Shown piece by piece: positions 1 through 5,454 of a stretch of 5,516 nt of DNA (position 1 is the first letter of the stretch; each line of letters opens with the position of its first letter). Made by a program: the position numbers and the translations under genes. Location of the stretch: assembly GCA_013138855.1 (NCBI GenBank), contig WTBX01000074.1, positions 1 through 5,516 on the forward strand, written 5' to 3'. The DNA is from Methylococcaceae bacterium (GTDB lineage: Bacteria > Pseudomonadota > Gammaproteobacteria > Methylococcales > Methylomonadaceae). A model generated the notes under the pieces. That model did no database searches. It was not told where the DNA came from and worked only from the letters and a program-made list of their open reading frames with translations.

Positions 1-1806
1 ATTAGTGATATAGAAGCCGTTGAAGCTGCGATTGAAGCGAATAAAAATGTTGATTTAACGCTGTCTAAACTCAGTATTGCCCTAGACGAAGGCAAACCTA
101 GCCAGCCAATTGATAGCGAATGGCTGAAATGGGCATCTCAAGTCGTTGCTAAATTAAAGCATTTAAAATGGCAATATACCCACGGCTCAACAGGTAACGG
201 TCGTGTGGAAATGGGAATTACCAACAGCACAGGCTGTACTTCGGTGTGGGGTTCGACTTATCCGTTTAACCCTTATCCTTTTCCATGGGCAAATAACCTG
301 TTTCAAGATGCACCGTCTTTAGCGATGGGAATTTTTGAAGGTCACATGGTCAAAATGGCGGACGGTTTCAAAGCTGTTCGCATGGCAGAATTGGAAATTG
401 CAGGTAAATACGATAAGGAAGAACAAAAGCATTTCTTTACTTATTTTGACTGGAATCAATTTAGCGAAGAAGAATACCGCTTATGCCCGCCAGTTGTTAC
501 CGTGGGTGGTGATGGGGCGATGTATGACATCGGTTTTCAAAATCTCTCGCGCTGTTTAATGTCGGGAATGCCGATTAAAGTATTAATCCTAGATACTCAA
601 GTCTATTCCAATACAGGTGGACAAGCGTGTACCTCAGGTTTTATCGGACAAGTCTCCGATATGGCACCTTACGGAAAAGAATGGAAAGGCAAAACCGAAC
701 GCCGCAAAGAAATGAGCTTATTAGCAATGGGACATCGTACCGCTTATACCTTACAAAGTTCGATTGCTCATACTAATCACTTATTAGAAGGTTATATAGA
801 CGGCTTAAATTATCGAGGGCCTGCGGTCTTTAATATTTATGCAGTTTGTCAGCCTGAACATGGTGTTGCTGATGATGCGGCGGAAATGCAAAGCAAACTT
901 GCGGTAGAAGCGCGTGCTTATCCCTTAATGTCATTTGACCCACAACTTGGAGATAACTGGGATACCAGTATGTCTTTACAAGGCAATCCCGATTTAGATA
1001 AAGACTGGACAACTTACACGCTAAAATATGTCGATGAGTACGGCATGGATGGCACGATGGACGTTCCGCTAACCTTTGCAGACTGGGCATTAACCGAAGG
1101 ACGTTTTCGTAAGCATTTTAAAATTGTTCCCCCATCACAATGGAATGATGACATGGTCGAAATCGCCAAGTTTATTGATTTATCCAGTGATGAAAAAGCC
1201 GATAGCATCCCATTTCTTTATGCAGTGCATCCTGAAACCAACACCTTAATTCGCGTGGTTATTGATCCTGAAATTGTACATTCAACTATAGAACGTCGTG
1301 ATTTTTGGCGGACATTAAAAGGCATTGCAGGATTAAATAGAGAAGTCATCGACCCTGTAGCGATTGCCGCCCAAGCGAAAGCAGAAGTTGCCCAAAGCCT
1401 TGCAGCTAGTTTAATGAACCTTGCTGGGGGTGAAGGCAATACTTTAAGTGACTTCATCACTGCCGCGCCACCTGTTGCCGTCGCGCCTGTCGGCTCTGCT
1501 CCAACAGCAGCGACTACTCCAGCAGCAACAGCCCCCGCGCCAGCAGCTCAAGGTGGAAGTGATGCCGTATGGATAGAAACGCCCGATTGCACGACGTGTG
1601 ATGAATGTGTCGATATTGCCCCTGCTATCTTTCAATATAATGAAGATAAAAAAGCCGTAGTTATTAATCCAACGGCTGGGACTTATGAGCAGATTGTAAA
1701 AGCGGCGGAAAAATGTACCGCCGTAATTATTCATCCTGGTACACCGTGGAATCCTGATGAGCCAAACTTGGAAAAGTTAATTAAACGTGCTGAAAAATTC
1801 CAATAA
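1..1806 (+). CDS. nifJ: Pyruvate/2-oxoacid:ferredoxin oxidoreductase, C-terminal part (5' partial), with fused ferredoxin domain
   Basis: The frame is open from base 1 to the TAA at 1804, so the true start lies upstream; the GTG at 205 is an internal valine. The 601 residues seen match the C-terminal third or half of NifJ-type enzymes, which oxidise pyruvate with CoA to acetyl-CoA and CO2 and pass electrons to ferredoxin or flavodoxin in the cytoplasm. The thiamine-diphosphate domain is clear: a TGCTSVWGS stretch (about residues 76-84), GGDGAMYDIG (from residue 169) and LDTQVYSNTGGQ (about 197-208), which carry the Mg/ThDP-binding GDG and Asn. After about residue 485 comes a roughly 35-residue linker rich in Ala, Pro and Thr. 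It is followed by a small ferredoxin-like domain with CxxCxxC (Cys530, 533, 536) and a distant fourth Cys572, enough for one [4Fe-4S] cluster. Classical NifJ (about 1,200 aa) ends without such a tail. Base composition is richer in GC than downstream genes. The family call is firm; the exact oxoacid substrate cannot be read from this part. Confidence 0.93.
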   Translation: MSDIEAVEAAIEANKNVDLTLSKLSIALDEGKPSQPIDSEWLKWASQVVAKLKHLKWQYTHGSTGNGRVEMGITNSTGCTSVWGSTYPFNPYPFPWANNLFQDAPSLAMGIFEGHMVKMADGFKAVRMAELEIAGKYDKEEQKHFFTYFDWNQFSEEEYRLCPPVVTVGGDGAMYDIGFQNLSRCLMSGMPIKVLILDTQVYSNTGGQACTSGFIGQVSDMAPYGKEWKGKTERRKEMSLLAMGHRTAYTLQSSIAHTNHLLEGYIDGLNYRGPAVFNIYAVCQPEHGVADDAAEMQSKLAVEARAYPLMSFDPQLGDNWDTSMSLQGNPDLDKDWTTYTLKYVDEYGMDGTMDVPLTFADWALTEGRFRKHFKIVPPSQWNDDMVEIAKFIDLSSDEKADSIPFLYAVHPETNTLIRVVIDPEIVHSTIERRDFWRTLKGIAGLNREVIDPVAIAAQAKAEVAQSLAASLMNLAGGEGNTLSDFITAAPPVAVAPVGSAPTAATTPAATAPAPAAQGGSDAVWIETPDCTTCDECVDIAPAIFQYNEDKKAVVINPTAGTYEQIVKAAEKCTAVIIHPGTPWNPDEPNLEKLIKRAEKFQ

Positions 1807-1813
1807 CCCAGCT

Positions 1814-1846
1814 AAACCTCCGAGGTCTTCAAGACCTCGGAGGTTT
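1814..1846. terminator. Perfect 33-nt palindrome, probable (bidirectional) terminator and dispersed repeat
   Basis: Two perfectly complementary 16-nt arms flank a single central C at 1830. The hairpin has a GC-rich stem and ends in TTTT (1844-1847) on this strand and in AAA at the left edge, so it could terminate transcription both ways. It begins 8 nt after the oxidoreductase stop codon. Each arm also contains its own small palindrome (CCTCCGAGG at 1817-1825 and CCTCGGAGG at 1835-1843), so the element can fold as one long hairpin or two short ones. From memory, very similar Acc/Tcc-rich palindromes are scattered in intergenic regions of Beggiatoa-like and other bacteria; only one copy lies in this window, so the repeat status is inferred. 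Confidence 0.7.
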
Positions 1847-1868
1847 TAAGTTTTAAAAAGATAAAAAC

Positions 1869-2057
1869 ATGCAAACAATCACCATAAATATTGATAATGA
1901 CCAATTAGCTGAAAAAGTTAACTGGTTTTTAGAACATCTTAAAAATGATGGTTTAGAAATTGTATCTAAAGAAGACAGTGAAGATTTAAAATTATTAAAA
2001 GCAACACGAGATGAAGAGTCTATTTTATTTGAGTCATTTTTGAAAAATGAAAATTAA
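1869..2057 (+). CDS. Type II antitoxin, partner of the RelE/ParE-type toxin
   Basis: This is a 62-residue acidic protein starting MQTITINID. It is called an antitoxin mainly from position, size and its 11-nt overlap with a recognisable RelE/ParE toxin. It would bind and neutralise that toxin and probably repress the shared promoter. The N-terminal half (residues 1-35, ending around LEIV) is predicted to mix a beta strand with a helix of the pattern EKVNWFLEHL. The C-terminal half (about 36-62) is charged, rich in Glu and Asp, and is the likely toxin-wrapping segment. The first half resembles that of the second antitoxin at 2370. The ribosome site is weak: an AAAAG tract 8 nt before the ATG. 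No promoter can be assigned with confidence in the 22 nt between the palindrome and the start. I do not recognise a named antitoxin family with certainty. Confidence 0.78.
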   Translation: MQTITINIDNDQLAEKVNWFLEHLKNDGLEIVSKEDSEDLKLLKATRDEESILFESFLKNEN

Positions 2058-2292
2058 CATTCGTAAAACGGCTATTAAAGACAGTAAGAAAATTGAGCCG
2101 AAGTATAAAGAAAAGATTTACGCCAAAATTTTAGAATTAAAAGATTTTCCTGACGTTTTGAATGTAAAAAAGTTAACCAATTTTGAACCTGCATACCGTC
2201 TTAGGGTAGGTGATTATAGGATTTTATTTGATGTAACCGAAGATACTATTGAAATTGGTAGGATTTTACACAGGAAAAAAAGTTATAAATAA
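2047..2292 (+). CDS. Type II toxin, RelE/ParE superfamily
   Basis: This 81-residue basic protein has the compact RelE/ParE layout: two N-terminal helices (about residues 8-32, the second containing KEKIYAKILELKDF), then a beta sheet with YRLRVGDYRILFDV (50-63) and a C-terminal IEIGRILHRKKSY (68-80). The YRLRVGDYRI signature and the basic or aromatic C-terminus (Arg72, His75, Arg76, Tyr80) are the positions that bind or cut mRNA in RelE-type relatives. I infer a ribosome-dependent mRNA interferase, but ParE-type gyrase poisons share the fold and cannot be excluded. Length is normal for the family and no damage is visible. The ATG at 2047 lies inside the antitoxin gene (11-nt overlap), which implies translational coupling with the antitoxin made first. 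Confidence 0.88.
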   Translation: MKINIRKTAIKDSKKIEPKYKEKIYAKILELKDFPDVLNVKKLTNFEPAYRLRVGDYRILFDVTEDTIEIGRILHRKKSYK

Positions 2293-2355
2293 GTACGTTA
2301 AAAATTCTAATTAGCAAAGATAAGCTTCTGAGACATTTAAGCTCTTGGATGTTTT

Positions 2356-2365
2356 AAAAGGAAAA
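2356..2365 (+). promoter_or_regulatory. Ribosome binding site of the second antitoxin
   Basis: A purine tract AAAAGGAAAA contains AGGA at 2359-2362, 7 nt before the ATG at 2370. It is the best Shine-Dalgarno match in the toxin-antitoxin region and fixes the antitoxin start. The 77-nt gap upstream (2293-2369) is where the module's own promoter and operator would be expected. It holds short imperfect symmetries (CTAATTAG at 2307-2314; AGCTT and AAGCT arms near 2323-2342), but none is strong enough to call an operator. Confidence 0.6.
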
Positions 2366-2369
2366 TACT

Positions 2370-2588
2370 ATGCAAACAATCACTTTAAAAATTAATGACA
2401 GCATTAATGAAAAGTTTTTTTGGTTGTTAAAATATTTTTCAAAGGATGAAGTTAATATCTTAGAGTTATCAGAGTATATAAATGATGATGATTATTTAAG
2501 AAGTATTGATGGGATGGTGGAGAGTATTAAAGAGGCAAGAAGTGAGCCTATTGAAAAGGGTGCTACCTTAGATGAGTTAGATTGGTAA
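2370..2588 (+). CDS. Type II antitoxin, partner of the Txe/YoeB-type toxin
   Basis: This is a 72-residue acidic protein starting MQTITLKIND and ending GATLDELDW. The C-terminal pattern SIKEARSEP...LDELDW (about residues 52-72) is the kind of helical tail seen in antitoxins that bind Txe/YoeB toxins. The role, neutralising the toxin and autorepressing the operon, is inferred from that tail and from the toxin gene directly downstream. The N-terminal half resembles the antitoxin at 1869 (shared MQTIT start, an EK..W.L helix and a D...I segment), so the two are probably related in their dimer/DNA-binding half. A good ribosome site precedes it. Its stop codon overlaps an ATG (TAATG, 2586-2590), the usual coupling to the toxin start, but in this copy that ATG leads nowhere (see 2588-2599). 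Confidence 0.82.
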   Translation: MQTITLKINDSINEKFFWLLKYFSKDEVNILELSEYINDDDYLRSIDGMVESIKEARSEPIEKGATLDELDW

Positions 2589-2599
2589 TGTATACATGA
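2588..2599 (+). other. Relic of the expected toxin start: three-codon mini-ORF
   Basis: The ATG at 2588 overlaps the antitoxin stop as TAATG, the position where Txe/YoeB genes usually start. It reads Met-Tyr-Thr and then TGA (2597-2599). That stop overlaps the next ATG (2596-2598) as ATGA. Many family members begin Met-(Tyr)-Thr-Trp, and TGG would follow here if bases had not been lost after TG. The arrangement could still permit re-initiation at 2596. Confidence 0.6.
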
Positions 2600-2838
2600 C
2601 TCAAGCTCAAAAAGACGCTAAAAGGTTGGCATCTTCTGGTTTGAAAGGTAAGGCATTAAGGTTAATAGAAATTATTAAATTAGATCCATTTCAATATCCG
2701 CCAGAGTATGAGTTTTTAAAAGGTGATATGAAAGGTTTGATTAGTCGCCGTATAAATAAACAGCATCGTCTTGTTTATGAAGTTTTTAAAGATGAAAAAT
2801 TAATTAAGGTTTATCGAATGTGGAGTCATTATGAATAA
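2596..2838 (+). CDS. Txe/YoeB-family toxin, N-terminally truncated (possibly inactive)
   Basis: The 80 residues match the body of Txe/YoeB mRNA interferases, which bind the ribosome and cut mRNA at the A site. Landmarks are QAQKDAKRLASSGLK (3-17), DPFQYPPEYEFLKGD (30-44), SRRINKQHRLVYEV (50-63) and the end RMWSHYE (74-80). By alignment from memory with E. coli YoeB, the catalytic set appears present: Glu39, Arg58, His78 and Tyr79 for Glu46, Arg65, His83 and Tyr84. The first beta strand normally found before KQAQKDA (a Trp-x-Ile/Leu-x-Phe type segment of about 8 residues) is missing. The only in-frame ATG is at 2596, with no good ribosome site. A small out-of-frame deletion near 2597-2600 explains this best. 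It may be a dead toxin, a weakened one, or a natural short form. Confidence 0.8.
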   Translation: MTQAQKDAKRLASSGLKGKALRLIEIIKLDPFQYPPEYEFLKGDMKGLISRRINKQHRLVYEVFKDEKLIKVYRMWSHYE

Positions 2839-2856
2839 CACTGAGCCAAAATACTT

Positions 2857-3055
2857 ATGTCCTATAGCGATTTTAATTTAAAAACAGTTAAATCTAGTTT
2901 TAATTTAGAGATTATCAAAGAGAGTTTGCCAAAAAAAGCAGCTCGTTTAGTTAAGGGATGGTGTTTAGAGCATCAAGAAGAATTAATGGCTAAACTGGTA
3001 TAAAGCCATTGCATTAGAACCATTATTGCGCATTTCTGGAGCAGACAATGATTAA
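2857..3055 (+). pseudogene. Chimeric, frameshifted remnant ending in a DUF4160-like C-terminus
   Basis: An open frame from ATG 2857 to TAA 3001 encodes 48 residues starting MSYSDFNLKTVK. From about 2923 the translation SLPKKAARLVKGW...HQEELMAK looks like the end of DUF4160 proteins, small companions of DUF2442. The frame then stops early (Leu-Val-stop). Removing one A from the AAA at 2992-2994 restores ELMA-Asn-Trp-Tyr-Lys, continuing through EPLLRISGAD to TAA at 3053-3055, so a single-base insertion is likely. The first 22 residues do not fit DUF4160. They recall the N-terminus of an unrelated uncharacterised family (MSYSDF...VK..F.L) found in cyanobacteria and similar genomes. Two gene fragments seem to have been joined by deletion. 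The restored end overlaps the start of the DUF2442 gene by 8 nt, the usual arrangement for such pairs. No good ribosome site precedes 2857. Confidence 0.6.
3038..3041 (+). promoter_or_regulatory. Ribosome binding site of the DUF2442-like gene
   Basis: GGAG lies 6 nt before the ATG at 3048 and supports that start. It sits inside the decayed DUF4160-like coding sequence, so the downstream gene can still be translated although its partner is broken. Confidence 0.6.
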
Positions 3056-3317
3056 TATTATTAAAGCTGATTATGTAGAGGATCGAGTTATTCGTTTGGT
3101 GTTTTCTGACAATTCTTTTGGCGATTATGACCTTAAACCTTTAATTGATAAAAATACAATAATGGTTCGCCCGTTTGTAAATGAAGTTTTTTTTAAAAGT
3201 TTTTTTATTGAGTTAGGGGCGTTATGCTGGAGAAATGGTTTTGAATTAAGTCCTGAGAGTTTGCATCAAAAATTATCAGAACAAAATAAATTACAGCCTA
3301 TGCAGAAAGTGGCTTAA
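3048..3317 (+). CDS. DUF2442-like small protein
   Basis: This is an 89-residue protein with the DUF2442 pattern: a first strand ending DYVEDRVIRLVFSDNS (8-23), an acidic strand GDYDLKPL (25-32), a PFVNEVFFKSF stretch (42-52) and the hallmark LCWRNGFELSPESLH (59-73), equivalent to the family's W-x-NG-x-D/E-x-x-P-E-x-L-Y/H. The function of the family is not established. It is often encoded beside DUF4160, and the pair is sometimes treated as a putative toxin-antitoxin system. Here the DUF4160 partner upstream is broken. Its stop codon is only 2 nt before the ATPase gene, so it may be co-transcribed with the ATPase-HNH pair. The last 15 residues (polar, Gln- and Lys-rich) extend past the usual domain end. 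Confidence 0.75.
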   Translation: MINIIKADYVEDRVIRLVFSDNSFGDYDLKPLIDKNTIMVRPFVNEVFFKSFFIELGALCWRNGFELSPESLHQKLSEQNKLQPMQKVA

Positions 3318-3319
3318 GT

Positions 3320-4657
3320 ATGGTTGAACACAACTCAGAAGAAATCCAACCAATAGCCTCGTCTGCTTATTTTGCATCTTTAACGATTGAAAATGTTAAA
3401 TGCTTTAAAGAGGAGCAGACTATAGATTTGTTTGATGGCAATGACAAACCTGCGATGTGGACGGTTATTTTAGGGGAAAACAATACGGGGAAAACGACTT
3501 TATTACGGTGTTTGGCTGATTTAGAAGCTAAAAGTATGTATCCACTTAGTAGTTCTTCTAATGAAAGTGGCTCAAAGGTAGCATGTTATAAACCAAAAAT
3601 AATATCTAATAAACCTCACTGGAAATCTGTTTTTATTGAAGGTTTATCCATGAGAATAGAAAGTGAGTTATTTTTAAAAAAAGAAAATGATTTTACTTTA
3701 AAAAAATGGATGGCATATACATCCGCTGTTCCACCTTTTTTTTGGCTTACAGATTCTTATCGTAAATCAAACCATTCACTTGATAAATTGATTATTTATG
3801 GCTATGGAACAAATAGAAGAGCAGGGAAAAATTATTTAACTGCTAAAGACCAACAAGATAATACCGAAACTTTGTTTGATGATAAAGCTGTTTTAAATAA
3901 TATTGAAGAATGGTTATTACAACTTCATTTAGCAAAAGCATTAGGTAAAGAAAATGCTAAACAGGCTGAAAAAATACTTGAAAAAGTAACGCAAATTTTA
4001 ATTTCTGGCATATTGCCTGATGTTCAAGAATTTGATGTTGATACTAGAGAGGATTTTAGCGGTTTTATAAAATTTAACACCGATTACGGCTGGGTAAAAT
4101 TAAAAGAGTTAGGTTATGGCTATCAAAGCATTACCACCCTAGTGCTTGATTTAGTCAAAAAAATGTTTGAGCGTTATCCTGAAAGTGATAATCCTTTAAA
4201 AGAACCAGCGATTGTGTTAATTGATGAAATAGATTTACATTTACACCCCGAATGGCAACGCAGAATTATTAAGTTTTTAAGCAAGCAATTTCCAAAAACA
4301 CAATTTATTGTCACCGCCCACAGTCCATTAATTGTGCAATCGGCTGAAAATATTAATTTAGTGATATTAGAAAAACAAGATGACCACGTTATTATTAATC
4401 AATACCCTAAACCAAGAAGCTTTGAAGGCTGGACGCTTGATGAGATTTTAATGGATTTAATGGGGCTAGATGAAAGAGTCTCTTCGGATAAATATTTAGA
4501 AATCATGCAAAACTTTGATGATGCTTTGGATGAAGAAAATTATGAAAAAGCTAAACAGGCTTATGATGATTTAGAAAAAATATTGCACCCAGCAAGCCAT
4601 CAGCGCAAGTTGTTAAGAATTCAAATGGCATCATTAATGCCAACAGCAGCATCATGA
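3320..4657 (+). CDS. AAA/ABC-type ATPase (AAA_21-like), probable PtuA-like subunit of a Septu-type defence system
   Basis: This 445-residue soluble ATPase is of the SMC/OLD/RecF-like class. After a short polar N-terminus comes the strand SLTIENVKCFKEEQTIDL (20-37). Walker A is GENNTGKT (52-59). A long middle region (about 70-260) contains a YGYGTNRR segment (160-167). ELGYGYQSITTLVLDL (263-278) sits where the ABC signature would be. Walker B is AIVLIDEIDLHLHPEW (297-312, Asp302, Glu303), and the switch is FIVTAHSP with His334. The C-terminal part holds GWTLDEILMDLMGLD (370-384) and a charged helical tail. Such ATPases dimerise or form rings on ATP and regulate a partner nuclease. The HNH gene overlaps its stop codon by 4 nt, the layout of Septu PtuA-PtuB. 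The start at 3320 lies 2 nt after the DUF2442 stop, with only a weak upstream AGAAAG. No damage is visible. The ATPase class is certain; the Septu assignment is an inference from the pair. Confidence 0.88.
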   Translation: MVEHNSEEIQPIASSAYFASLTIENVKCFKEEQTIDLFDGNDKPAMWTVILGENNTGKTTLLRCLADLEAKSMYPLSSSSNESGSKVACYKPKIISNKPHWKSVFIEGLSMRIESELFLKKENDFTLKKWMAYTSAVPPFFWLTDSYRKSNHSLDKLIIYGYGTNRRAGKNYLTAKDQQDNTETLFDDKAVLNNIEEWLLQLHLAKALGKENAKQAEKILEKVTQILISGILPDVQEFDVDTREDFSGFIKFNTDYGWVKLKELGYGYQSITTLVLDLVKKMFERYPESDNPLKEPAIVLIDEIDLHLHPEWQRRIIKFLSKQFPKTQFIVTAHSPLIVQSAENINLVILEKQDDHVIINQYPKPRSFEGWTLDEILMDLMGLDERVSSDKYLEIMQNFDDALDEENYEKAKQAYDDLEKILHPASHQRKLLRIQMASLMPTAAS

Positions 4658-5406
4658 TTCAACTGCAAGCCGTAGAAAGACCTACGGAATTAACAGATGA
4701 ATTAGTCAAAAAATTAACTGACAAATATAATCAAGCGACAGATAAAAAACCATCCGTTTGGAAAAAAGAATACATTACAGAAGCTTTATTGAGAATGTCT
4801 TTTGATAAATGTTGCTTTTGTGAATGTAAAGTTGACGAAGAAGGAAAATATCCAGAAGTTGAGCATTTTCATCCTAAAAGCTTATATCCTGACGAGGTTA
4901 TTTTATGGAAAAACTTATTACCTATTTGTAGTCGATGCAATAAAAAGAAATCGAATCATGACACTAAACAAGACCCAATTATTCATCCCATAAGAAATAA
5001 TCCTAAAGAACACTTAAAATTAAAAAATTTTCGCTTACATGATGTTACTCAATTAGGAAAAAAGACTGTTGCAGTCGTTTATTTAAATGATAGAAAACGC
5101 TTAGTTGATAAACGGTATGACATTGGAACTAGGTTATCAGAAGCATTAGAAAAACTATTAAAATATATTGAAAAATCCGACATTTTAAATCTAGTTGAAG
5201 AACGAAATGAGGCAGCAGGAACATTAGAGTCTCTCATGCTAGAAGGAACTAAAGAATATGAATATAGCGCAACTGCTGCAACCACTATATTAAATGACCC
5301 AAATTACAGCGAAATAAAAAATTTATTTGAAGACTGTAAATTATGGTCTGATGAATTTAAGACTCTCGAAAAACAAGTGCAATATTGCGCTTTAGATTCT
5401 CAATAA
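4654..5406 (+). CDS. HNH endonuclease, probable PtuB-like effector (TIGR02646-like)
   Basis: This is a 250-residue protein with an N-terminal HNH nuclease core. Residues in order: Cys53-x-x-Cys56 (KCCFCECK), EVEHFHPKS (68-76) with catalytic-type His71, WKNLLPICSRCNKKK (85-99) with Asn87 and the second Cys92-x-x-Cys95, then DPIIHP (107-112). The four Cys should bind a structural zinc, and the His/Asn/His set binds the catalytic metal. The spacing resembles TIGR02646/PtuB proteins, which accompany ATPases in Septu and in Ec78-type retrons. Its target may be DNA or RNA; for retron Ec78, cleavage of tRNA-Tyr by PtuAB has been reported. The rest (about 150-250) is helical and charged, without a motif I know, and may dock on the ATPase. 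ATG 4654 overlaps the ATPase stop as ATGA, implying coupled translation and a fixed subunit ratio. No signal peptide or membrane segment is seen. Confidence 0.88.
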   Translation: MIQLQAVERPTELTDELVKKLTDKYNQATDKKPSVWKKEYITEALLRMSFDKCCFCECKVDEEGKYPEVEHFHPKSLYPDEVILWKNLLPICSRCNKKKSNHDTKQDPIIHPIRNNPKEHLKLKNFRLHDVTQLGKKTVAVVYLNDRKRLVDKRYDIGTRLSEALEKLLKYIEKSDILNLVEERNEAAGTLESLMLEGTKEYEYSATAATTILNDPNYSEIKNLFEDCKLWSDEFKTLEKQVQYCALDSQ

Positions 5407-5454
5407 CTGCATTCAAAACTTAGCTAACCAACCTACAGCTAAAACGAGAAAAAA

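Noticed and set aside
205..207. GTG at 205 as the start of the oxidoreductase gene
   Set aside because: The frame is open and homologous in character from base 1 (for example the YTHGSTGNGR stretch just upstream), so 205 is an internal Val codon of a 5'-truncated gene.
830..1734. Several minus-strand open frames of 64-96 codons opposite the oxidoreductase
   Set aside because: They lie wholly against a well-supported coding sequence, lack ribosome sites and have no recognisable protein features; they are antisense shadows.
2265..2289. TTTACA ... TATAAA as a promoter for the second toxin-antitoxin module
   Set aside because: The spacer is only 13 nt, too short for a sigma-70 promoter, and such AT-rich matches occur by chance in this sequence.
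2293..2369. Short inverted repeats (CTAATTAG; AGCTT/AAGCT) as an operator for the second antitoxin
   Set aside because: The arms are 4-5 bp and imperfectly placed, and no equivalent site is seen before the first antitoxin, so an operator cannot be supported.
2871..2907. Direct repeat TTTTAATTTA, two copies 27 nt apart
   Set aside because: The copies are in frame and encode F-N-L twice in an AT-rich reading frame; a low-complexity coincidence is enough to explain them.
2839..3047. Retron-type non-coding RNA or reverse transcriptase near the ATPase-HNH pair
   Set aside because: HNH/ATPase pairs of this kind also occur in retrons, but no reverse transcriptase is encoded here and the space upstream is explained by a decayed coding sequence, so a plain Septu-like arrangement is preferred.
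4802..5285. Open frames of about 65 codons overlapping the HNH gene, one on each strand
   Set aside because: Both overlap the clear HNH protein in other frames and show no family features.
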